Source: Acinetobacter sp.
GTDB taxonomy: Bacteria; Pseudomonadota; Gammaproteobacteria; Pseudomonadales; Moraxellaceae
Assembly (NCBI GenBank): GCA_030152275.1
Contig: JASLHF010000007.1
Span: 1-24,044 of the forward strand
DNA: 24,044 bases
Direction of reading: 5' to 3'
Shown here one piece after another: positions 8,045 through 13,980 of the stretch. Below the pieces are notes generated by a model. That model did not search any database. It saw only the letters and a program-made list of their open reading frames with translations, and was not told the DNA's origin. How positions within the stretch are numbered: position 1 is the first letter of the stretch; each line of letters begins with the position of its first letter. Position numbers and translations under genes: made by a program.

Positions 8045-8470
8045 GATAATGCGTGATGGATAAATCCTGCTTGAAGATGGCGCTTATTTTAAAGATAGAC
8101 ATACATGAGCCAAATAGGCCTGAATGTATTGATGACATGCAAACAGCCATAAGAAAATTACACTCTAGATGGCAGTGAATCTAAAAAGTATTGATGTATT
8201 TAAAACATCAGCGTCCGAAGAACATGTCTACGGGCTGGTGCTGAGTTCAATCGGGTGCAGATGTCTTGGCAGAAAAAGTGCGCTATAGTAGGGCCGCATT
8301 GAGGGGGGCTTGCCCAGGTTTTTTATGCATTGGCCATGCACGCTGCTCTTCTTTAAATACCTTTCAACAGTCAGTATCAGGATGCGGTTTTTTTTTGCGT
8401 GTTTTTATGCTTGAGCATGATGCGCTGCCGCATTGCCGTTTTTTATTTGGTTTAATACAGTGAGTTTAAT
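8045..8470. other. Gene-poor stretch with hairpins and T-runs
   Basis: No convincing protein-coding gene. It holds a TATAGT hexamer at 8284-8289, a G-rich patch with GGG-CTTG-CCC (8306-8315) followed by six T, a nine-T run near 8388-8396, an ATGCT-TG-AGCAT dyad (8407-8418) and a terminator-like hairpin at 8415-8444. A short RNA gene is possible. A 65-codon frame at 8266-8463 runs through the hairpin and is not convincing. Confidence 0.45.
8415..8444 (+). terminator. Orphan terminator-like hairpin
   Basis: ATGCG (8420-8424) pairs with CGCAT (8429-8433) around CTGC, extended by GCA/TGC across a two-base bulge, then six T. No gene on the plus strand ends here, so it may close an unrecognised short transcript or may be an attenuator for the next gene. 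Confidence 0.45.
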
Positions 8471-8752
8471 ATGCCGCAAGATGCGCCGCTGGCACCTAAA
8501 ACCAGTCAGAAAAAAGTAATTTTATTCATGGCGCTGGGTTTATGCATTCCGGTATTTTTACTTAGTATGGCGGTATTGGCTGTAAACAGCGATGCAGAAA
8601 ACCAGCAAAAATATGCGCAGCAGCGGGCGCAAATGCTGCAGAAAATTCAAGCGCGGGAAGCGTCCGAACAAGCCAAAGCAGCATCGCAGAATAGACATGC
8701 AGCAACGGATGATTCAACCCCGCCGGTTTTAGATCAAAGCGCAGCGCCATAA
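8471..8752 (+). CDS. Small single-span membrane protein, 93 aa
   Basis: I do not recognise the family. Residues 1-14 are a polar, lysine-ended cytoplasmic leader. Residues 15-38 form one strong hydrophobic helix. Residues 41-75 are rich in Gln, Ala, Lys and Glu (ENQQKYAQQRAQMLQK and onward), as in a periplasmic or cytoplasmic coiled coil. The tail is disordered (Ser, Thr, Pro). The amphipathic composition and the coherent anchor-plus-helix design make it look like a true gene, although there is only a weak ribosome-binding site (GTGAG) before the ATG. It stands alone between two regulatory-looking stretches. Such proteins often accompany membrane complexes, but nothing nearby names a partner. 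Confidence 0.6.
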   Translation: MPQDAPLAPKTSQKKVILFMALGLCIPVFLLSMAVLAVNSDAENQQKYAQQRAQMLQKIQAREASEQAKAASQNRHAATDDSTPPVLDQSAAP

Positions 8753-8890
8753 TTTTTATTCTGCTATATATCTGTGGATGGCTGCACTAATGCATATTAC
8801 ATATAAAAAAGATTTGGCTGATGAGCATCATTAAGCAGTGTAAATAGAGGCACAATGCTGCCTGTAAATAAGCCGATAACTCAAAGTGCA

Positions 8891-8935
8891 GCGGCAGACA
8901 CATACAAAATTAAGCCATGCCGCTTTATTTGTATG
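8891..8935. repeat. Two interleaved inverted repeats
   Basis: GCGGCA (8891-8896) pairs with TGCCGC (8918-8923), and CATACAAA (8901-8908) pairs with TTTGTATG (8928-8935). The two pairings interlock with spacers of 4, 9 and 4 bases, so an RNA copy could form an H-type pseudoknot or two alternative hairpins. As DNA, they read as two modules repeated in inverted form. Confidence 0.5.
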
Positions 8936-9000
8936 GGAACAATTTTATTGCTTAACATGTGGCGGATACCTGCTTTAGTTAAAGTCCAGCCCATAGAGTG

Positions 9001-9028
9001 TTGAGTTGCTATAAAAAGGTTTTATAGT
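9001..9028 (+). promoter_or_regulatory. Possible upstream promoter with internal dyad
   Basis: TTGAGT (9001-9006), a 16-base spacer and TATAGT (9023-9028) form a fair sigma-70 promoter. The perfect inverted repeat CTATAAAA/TTTTATAG (9009-9027) lies within it. If used, it would give the aldehyde dehydrogenase message a leader of about 300 bases. Confidence 0.35.
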
Positions 9029-9071
9029 AATGTAAAGCATAAATTTTGATTATTTTTTTGGTCATAATTTT

Positions 9072-9098
9072 AGACGTTTGCTTGAGCTCAAGACGTCT
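9072..9098. promoter_or_regulatory. Composite palindrome, candidate activator site
   Basis: The 12-bp perfect palindrome CTTGAGCTCAAG (9081-9092) is enclosed by AGACGT (9072-9077) and ACGTCT (9093-9098). Its centre lies about 50 bases before the predicted start of transcription from the promoter at 9102-9130, a usual position for an activator. Confidence 0.45.
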
Positions 9099-9101
9099 GT
9101 A

Positions 9102-9130
9102 TTGTGACTTTTTAAAAAGTCACGTATAGT
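9102..9130 (+). promoter_or_regulatory. Promoter with 20-bp palindrome in its spacer
   Basis: TTGTGA (9102-9107), a 17-base spacer and TATAGT (9125-9130) form a good sigma-70 candidate. The perfect palindrome GTGACTTTTTAAAAAGTCAC occupies 9104-9123, overlapping the -35 and ending one base before the -10. This is where a repressor or a MerR-type regulator would bind. The promoter faces the aldehyde dehydrogenase, whose start is about 200 bases downstream. Confidence 0.55.
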
Positions 9131-9135
9131 TGAAA

Positions 9136-9155
9136 ATAGTGAATATATTAACTAT
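9136..9155. promoter_or_regulatory. Second 20-bp dyad at the predicted transcription start
   Basis: ATAGTGAATATATTAACTAT is a palindrome except for one base pair. Its centre is 32 bases, about three helical turns, from that of the palindrome at 9104-9123. A related half-site, ATAGTTGAAA, lies directly before it at 9126-9135. Confidence 0.45.
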
Positions 9156-9247
9156 GTGCGATTTAGTAAACGTATAGCCTGTGGCATTAAGGAAAATGCC
9201 AGCAGATGAAAAGGGTTGAGATTGATCTGTATTTGAAGTTTGTGGCT

Positions 9248-9269
9248 TAAAAAATCATCCTTTGGGATG
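9248..9269 (-). terminator. Leftward-facing terminator in the leader of the dehydrogenase gene
   Basis: Read on the minus strand, TCATCC-CAAA-GGATGA is followed by six T, a standard intrinsic terminator. No minus-strand gene ends here. Sixteen bases of it (9248-9263) are repeated exactly at 11505-11520. Confidence 0.5.
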
Positions 9270-9333
9270 AGTTCGTGAAAGCGGCGCCCCGCTAAAATGC
9301 AGTCTTATCTAATCGCGACAACAGGGAAGAATA

Positions 9334-10740
9334 GTGAATACTCAATTAGTGATAGCTGGCCAAAGTGTGGCAGGTGAAGGCGCGCTGTGTGCAGTCATTA
9401 ATCCAGCAGATGAAAGCGTGCTGGCTGAAGTGGCGAGTGCATCGGCTGAACAAGTGAATTGTGCAGTGCAAGCAGCGGTGCAAGCCTTTAAACACTGGAA
9501 ACTTACTGCAGATGATGAAATCAATGCGTTATTTATAAAAATTGCTGCTGATATCCGCGCAGCCAAAGATGAAATCGCTCAGCTGATTACTTTGGAACAA
9601 GGCAAAACCTTGGCAATGGCGCAGTTTGAAGTGGAAGCAGGCGCCGGCTGGATTGAATACTTGACCAGTCTGGACATACCAGTAGACACCATTGCCGATT
9701 CGAGCGGTAAAACCATTAAAGTCTATAATCGTCCGTTGGGCGTCGTGGCATCCGTAACGCCATGGAACTGGCCATTTATGATTGCGGTCTGGCATATTTT
9801 CCCAGCGCTGAAAACCAAAAACTGTGTGGTAAATAAGCCTTCTGAATATACGCCGCTGAGCACGATTAAACTGGCGGAAATCATTAACCGCCATGTACCC
9901 GCTGGTGTATGCAGCATTGTGCTGGGCAAGGGTGATGTCGGTCAGCTGCTGACAGAACATGCAGATATTGCAAAAGTCACTTTTACCGGTTCAACCCGTA
10001 CGGGTCAAAGTATTTTAAGCCATTCCGTCAGTTCGCTTAAAAGTGTGGTGCTGGAGTTGGGCGGAAACGATGCTGGTATTGTTTTGGCAGATGCAGATTT
10101 AGACCAAGCTGCTGCCGGTATTTTTGGCTCGGCTTTTTTAAATGCGGGTCAAACCTGCGCAGCTTTAAAGCGCCTGTATGTGCATGAGAGCATTTATGAC
10201 GCATTGACCGAAAAATTGACTGCCATTGCCGATACGCAAGTGGTCGGCAGCGGTTTGAATCCAAGTGTCACGTTTGGGCCAGTGCAGAACAAAATGCAGT
10301 ATGAAAAAGTGAAAAGCCTGATTGCTGATGCTGTTGCTCAGGGTGGTGAGATTCTGACTGCGCCAGCAGTACTGCCAGAACAAGGTTATTTTATCGCGCC
10401 GACACTGATTGGAAATGTACATGAAGGCATCGCGCTAGTGGATGACGAACAATTTGGCCCAGTATTGCCGATTATTAAATTTGCAGAATTGGACGATGTG
10501 CTTAGCCGCACCAATCAGAGCTCTTTTGGCCTGGGCGGTTCGGTTTGGAGCACAAATTTGGCGCAGGCAGAGCACGTAGCCAGTCAAATGGAAACCGGTA
10601 CAGTATGGATTAACAGCCATTCAGATTTGTCGCCGGCTGCGCCTTTTGGCGGCTGGAAAATGTCCGGTTTGGGCTATTCTTTTGGTTTGGACGGACTGCT
10701 TTTATTTACGCATAAACAATCGGTTCACATTACAGCCTGA
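9334..10740 (+). CDS. NAD(P)-dependent aldehyde dehydrogenase
   Basis: Oxidises an aldehyde to the acid in the cytoplasm; 468 residues. Family signatures are intact: PWNWPF (substrate and cofactor region), VTFTGSTRTGQ (nucleotide-binding loop), LELGGND with the general base Glu241, and AGQTCAALKR with the catalytic Cys275. The protein begins at a GTG (9334), supported by AGGGA at 9323-9327. It is a little shorter than E. coli FeaB (about 500 residues). Its place next to a LuxR regulator and a copper amine oxidase suggests it removes the aldehyde that the oxidase makes, for example phenylacetaldehyde. That substrate is inferred from context only; the protein also resembles broad-range and succinate-semialdehyde dehydrogenases. 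Confidence 0.92.
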   Translation: MNTQLVIAGQSVAGEGALCAVINPADESVLAEVASASAEQVNCAVQAAVQAFKHWKLTADDEINALFIKIAADIRAAKDEIAQLITLEQGKTLAMAQFEVEAGAGWIEYLTSLDIPVDTIADSSGKTIKVYNRPLGVVASVTPWNWPFMIAVWHIFPALKTKNCVVNKPSEYTPLSTIKLAEIINRHVPAGVCSIVLGKGDVGQLLTEHADIAKVTFTGSTRTGQSILSHSVSSLKSVVLELGGNDAGIVLADADLDQAAAGIFGSAFLNAGQTCAALKRLYVHESIYDALTEKLTAIADTQVVGSGLNPSVTFGPVQNKMQYEKVKSLIADAVAQGGEILTAPAVLPEQGYFIAPTLIGNVHEGIALVDDEQFGPVLPIIKFAELDDVLSRTNQSSFGLGGSVWSTNLAQAEHVASQMETGTVWINSHSDLSPAAPFGGWKMSGLGYSFGLDGLLLFTHKQSVHITA

Positions 10741-10748
10741 TTTACGGC

Positions 10749-10771
10749 GCCTCCTGCAGGATGCGGGAGGC
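10749..10771 (+). other. GC-rich hairpin after the dehydrogenase gene
   Basis: GCCTCCTGC (10749-10757) pairs with GCGGGAGGC (10763-10771), one G-T wobble, 5-base loop. It is followed by TTAATTT, not a clean T-run, so it may only attenuate transcription into the LuxR gene or protect the upstream message. Confidence 0.55.
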
Positions 10772-10826
10772 TTAATTTGGCTTATAAATTGCTTACATCT
10801 ATTTCCTGTAAGGATAGGCGGAAATT

Positions 10827-11507
10827 ATGCAGAATTATCAATTGCAGCATCATCAATTTTTAACTGAATTTAGTCAGAATTTTATAGAACAAGTGCAGCG
10901 GGTTTTAAATATTGATGGATATTTAATCTATTCGATTGATAATATTAACAGGGCATATAATTATCAGGCAGTTAATGTCAGTAAAATATCACTAGATGAA
11001 TATTTAAACCACAAAGTTGAAAATGATCCTGTGTCATTTTCACGATTTTATAACAGTAAAAGTAATCATGTTGAATTATTAAGTCACCATCAATGTGATG
11101 ATGAATATTCAGATTTTATGGCGCGTTGGAAAATACAGGATACTGCAGAAATATTTTTTAGGAAGCGCAATGGAGACCCCATTTTAGGTTTGAGTGTAAT
11201 TCGGGAAAATGAGCAGCAGCCTTTTACTCTACAAGATCAAAAAATGCTGGATTCCTTTTGCCAGCTGTCGAAAAAGTATTTTTACCATCATGCGGATACT
11301 TTAGATAAAGCAGATATGGCGGAATCTTACAGTTTAACCAAAAAAGAAATCGCAGTGCTGGAACAGCTGCTCAATGGCATAAATAATAGTGATATTGCGC
11401 TGAAATTAAACTGCAGTATTGCCACAATAAAAACACATGTGCAGCATATTTTTCAAAAAATTGATGTCAATAACCGGCAGGAATTAATCTGTAAGTTTTT
11501 ACGCTAA
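10827..11507 (+). CDS. LuxR-family transcriptional regulator
   Basis: A 226-residue regulator. The C-terminal part, from about residue 169 (SLTKKEIAVLEQLLNG ... IATIKTHVQHIFQKIDVNNR), is a LuxR/FixJ-type helix-turn-helix. The N-terminal 150 residues look like a small-ligand sensing domain; I see no phosphoacceptor receiver domain and no clear signature of acyl-homoserine lactone binding. AGGCGGA at 10816-10822 is the ribosome-binding site. It lies 86 bases after the dehydrogenase and before the amine oxidase, and probably controls both. In E. coli the equivalent pathway is run by the AraC-type FeaR, so the regulator class differs. The gene is visibly more AT-rich, with many TTA, AAT and ATA codons, than the genes on either side. 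Confidence 0.9.
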   Translation: MQNYQLQHHQFLTEFSQNFIEQVQRVLNIDGYLIYSIDNINRAYNYQAVNVSKISLDEYLNHKVENDPVSFSRFYNSKSNHVELLSHHQCDDEYSDFMARWKIQDTAEIFFRKRNGDPILGLSVIRENEQQPFTLQDQKMLDSFCQLSKKYFYHHADTLDKADMAESYSLTKKEIAVLEQLLNGINNSDIALKLNCSIATIKTHVQHIFQKIDVNNRQELICKFLR

Positions 11508-11532
11508 AAAATCATCCTTTAGGAGGATTTTT
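11506..11532. terminator. Terminator of the LuxR gene, likely bidirectional
   Basis: AAAAATCATCCT (11507-11518) pairs with AGGAGGATTTTT (11521-11532), with one A-G mismatch and a tight loop, overlapping the stop codon. A and T runs flank both arms. Confidence 0.8.
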
Positions 11533-11537
11533 CTTGA

Positions 11538-11585
11538 TTGAAAATATTTTACTTTAAATCCATAGTGTTATTTATTATGGATTTA
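11538..11585 (+). promoter_or_regulatory. tynA promoter with long dyad over the start site
   Basis: TTGAAA (11538-11543), a 17-base spacer and CATAGT (11561-11566) form a likely promoter. A perfect inverted repeat, TAAATCCATA (11555-11564) and TATGGATTTA (11576-11585) with 11 bases between, covers the -10 and the start of transcription. Its right arm also contains most of the only purine-rich ribosome-binding sequence. The arms are two helical turns apart, fitting a dimeric regulator. Confidence 0.55.
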
Positions 11586-11589
11586 GGGA

Positions 11590-13896
11590 ATGAAATATAA
11601 TCTAATTACACAAGCATTAAAAAAATGGGCAGGGCTGAATTTAACACTGGCAGCTGTGCTGATCGGATTAAATCAGCAGGCGATGGCGCATGGCCAAGCT
11701 GCTGAAATGGTGCCGCTGTATCAAAACATGAGCGATTTTGGCGCAGATGTAAAAAAAGACGAATTTACTAACAGTTATACGATTTCAAAAGGCTCGCTGG
11801 TTGTACGCGCAAAACCTGACTCTGACACCGTGCTGGTAAATGGCAAACCGCTGAAAGTAAGTGTGCCGCTGGTTGTCAAAAACGGTAAGCCGCAGGTGAG
11901 CAAAGAGTTTGCATCTGAAATTTTCCAATCAGGCTTAGATCAAACCTTTAAGGTTGAGGCAGCCCCGCATCCTTTAAACGGTTTAACTGCGGCAGAAATC
12001 AGTAAAACTTTCGAAAGCATCAGTGCATCTGAATATGCCTATCCCAATATGCGCTTTTCTGAAATTAAGCTGCAAGAGCCTGAAAAAGATAAAGTTTGGA
12101 ATGCATTTATTAGCGGTAAAACACTGAAAGAAGACCGTATTGCACTGTTTACTTTGCTTAAAGGCAAGTCCGTAATTGAAGGTGCGGTAGATTTAACCAG
12201 CGGCAAGGTAACACAGTGGAAAGTGCTGGAAAATACCCACGGCATGGTGTTGTATGATGATATGGTGGCGGTTCAGGAAATTGTCACCAAAGATAAAAAC
12301 TATCAAAAAGCGCTGGCCAAGCGCGGTGTAAAAGATGTTTCTAAAGTCGTTACTACACCGCTCACGGTCGGTTATTTTGGCGGTAAAGATGGCCTGAGCC
12401 AAGAGCTGAATGTATTAAAAGTTGTATCTTATCTGGATACGGGTGACGGCAACTATTGGGCGCATCCAATTGAAAACTTGGTGGCGGTTGTTGATTTGGA
12501 CAATAAAAAGATTGTCAAAATAGAAGAAGGCTCAATTATACCGGTGCCTATGGCGCCAAATTCAATTGCCAGCAAAAATGATAAATCCCAATTTAAACCG
12601 CTGAATATTTCAGAACCGGAAGGCAAGAATTTTTCTATTACCGGTCAAACCATTCATTGGGGGCCATGGTGTTTCCATGTCGGTTTAGACTCGCGGGTGG
12701 GCTTGAAAGTATCGACTGTAACGTACAAGGACAAAGGCGAAAAGCGTAAAGTCATGTATGAAGGCAATTTGGGCGGTATGGTCGTGCCTTATGGCGATCC
12801 AGATTTGGGCTGGTATTTCAAATCTTATTTAGACTCTGGCGAATACGGCATGGGTACTTTGACGTCTTCGATTGAAAAAGGTATCGATGCGCCAGACAAT
12901 GCGGTGCTTTTAGATGCGGTGATTGCAGATTACACCGGCCAGCCGCGCGTTATTCCAAATGCCATTGCCGTTTTTGAACGCTATGCAGGGCCAGAATTTA
13001 AACATCAGGAAATGGGCCAGCCCAATATCAGTTCTGAGCGCCGCGAGCTGGTGGTGCGCTGGATCAGTACAGTCGGCAACTATGATTATATTTTTGATTG
13101 GGTCTTTAACAATAACGGCATCATTGGCATTAATGCCGGCGCAACAGGCATTGAAGCGGTCAAAGGCGTAAAAGCGCGCACGATGCATGATGCGACCGCT
13201 AAAGAAGATACCCGTTACGGCACGCTGATTGACCATAATATTGTCGGCACGACCCATCAGCATATTTACAATTTCCGTTTAGATATGGATGTTGACGGCG
13301 GTCAAAACAGCTTGATGGAGTTAGATCCGGTTGTCGCGAAAAATACTCGAAGCGGTCCGCGCACCAGCGCCATGGAAGTGAAAGAACGGATTGTCGGTAC
13401 AGAGCAGGAAGCTGCGCAAAAGTTTGATCCGTCCACTATTCGCCTCATTTCAAATACCAATAAAGAAAACCGTATGGGCAATCCGGTGTCTTATCAGATG
13501 ATTCCTTTTGCCGGCGGTACACATCCGATTGCTAAAGGGGCAAATTTTGCGCCGGACGAATGGCTGTTTAAGCGTTTGAGCTTTATGGATAAGCAAATTT
13601 GGGTGACGAAACGCGATAAAGATGAACAGTTCCCAGAGGGTAAATATTCAAACCGTTCGGTTAAAGATACTGGGCTGGGCGAGTTTGTCGCTAACAATGA
13701 CAACATTAAAAATGAAGATTTAGTGGTGTGGATGACCACAGGCACTACGCATGTTGCCCGTGCTGAAGAATGGCCAATTATGCCGACTGAGTGGGTTTAT
13801 ACCATGCTTAAACCGTGGAATTTCTTTGACAGTACGCCAACACTTAACAATACAGACAGTAAGCAAACCGGTAAAAAAGATCAGCATTCGCACTGA
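11590..13896 (+). CDS. tynA: Periplasmic copper/TPQ primary-amine oxidase (TynA)
   Basis: Oxidises primary amines such as phenylethylamine or tyramine to aldehyde, ammonia and hydrogen peroxide in the periplasm. It has 768 residues; E. coli TynA has 757. The signal peptide ends near AMA-HG (residue 33). An N-terminal non-catalytic domain is followed by small N2/N3 domains and the large beta-sandwich catalytic domain. Tyr498 in GNYDY is the residue converted to topaquinone. Asp415 in YLDSGEYG matches the catalytic base. His556, His558 (HQH) and His721 (TTHVARAEEWP) are the copper ligands; all align with E. coli after its signal is counted. The ATG at 11590 is the only Met start; an in-frame TAG lies at 11584. 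AGGGA abuts the start codon with no spacing, which is unusual. Confidence 0.96.
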   Translation: MKYNLITQALKKWAGLNLTLAAVLIGLNQQAMAHGQAAEMVPLYQNMSDFGADVKKDEFTNSYTISKGSLVVRAKPDSDTVLVNGKPLKVSVPLVVKNGKPQVSKEFASEIFQSGLDQTFKVEAAPHPLNGLTAAEISKTFESISASEYAYPNMRFSEIKLQEPEKDKVWNAFISGKTLKEDRIALFTLLKGKSVIEGAVDLTSGKVTQWKVLENTHGMVLYDDMVAVQEIVTKDKNYQKALAKRGVKDVSKVVTTPLTVGYFGGKDGLSQELNVLKVVSYLDTGDGNYWAHPIENLVAVVDLDNKKIVKIEEGSIIPVPMAPNSIASKNDKSQFKPLNISEPEGKNFSITGQTIHWGPWCFHVGLDSRVGLKVSTVTYKDKGEKRKVMYEGNLGGMVVPYGDPDLGWYFKSYLDSGEYGMGTLTSSIEKGIDAPDNAVLLDAVIADYTGQPRVIPNAIAVFERYAGPEFKHQEMGQPNISSERRELVVRWISTVGNYDYIFDWVFNNNGIIGINAGATGIEAVKGVKARTMHDATAKEDTRYGTLIDHNIVGTTHQHIYNFRLDMDVDGGQNSLMELDPVVAKNTRSGPRTSAMEVKERIVGTEQEAAQKFDPSTIRLISNTNKENRMGNPVSYQMIPFAGGTHPIAKGANFAPDEWLFKRLSFMDKQIWVTKRDKDEQFPEGKYSNRSVKDTGLGEFVANNDNIKNEDLVVWMTTGTTHVARAEEWPIMPTEWVYTMLKPWNFFDSTPTLNNTDSKQTGKKDQHSH

Positions 13897-13906
13897 TTTT
13901 TAAACT

Positions 13907-13939
13907 AGAAGGATCAGCCTTGAGCTGGTCCTTCTTTTT
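13907..13939 (+). terminator. Rho-independent terminator of tynA
   Basis: A 12-bp stem AGAAGGATCAGC (13907-13918) / GCTGGTCCTTCT (13924-13935) with one wobble pair, loop CTTGA and a T-run. Confidence 0.93.
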
Positions 13940-13980
13940 GGGGCTCATTTATATACAAGCATGGATCATGGGGAAGGAAT

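Larger units (their letters stand above)
8753..9333. other. Regulatory region before the amine module
   Basis: 581 bases without a gene but with an unusual number of inverted repeats: an interleaved pair at 8891-8935, CTATAAAA/TTTTATAG at 9009-9027, a composite element at 9072-9098, a perfect 20-bp palindrome at 9104-9123, a near-perfect one at 9136-9155, TGGCATT/AATGCCA at 9182-9201, TCATCC/GGATGA at 9254-9269 and AGCGG/CCGCT at 9280-9293. Those of most interest are listed separately. Confidence 0.75.

Noticed and set aside
8266..8463. A 65-codon plus-strand reading frame before the small membrane protein
   Set aside because: Composition is Cys/Phe/Leu-rich and unlike a real protein, there is no ribosome-binding site, and the frame crosses a terminator-like hairpin and T-runs.
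9104..9123. Rho-independent terminator
   Set aside because: The palindrome is AT-rich with no loop and no following T-run, and it coincides with a promoter spacer.
9529..9960. A 143-codon minus-strand frame inside the aldehyde dehydrogenase
   Set aside because: A shadow of a strongly conserved coding gene; it has no ribosome-binding site or recognisable domain.
12910..13263. A 117-codon minus-strand frame inside tynA
   Set aside because: A shadow of the catalytic domain of the amine oxidase, including the topaquinone tyrosine codon.
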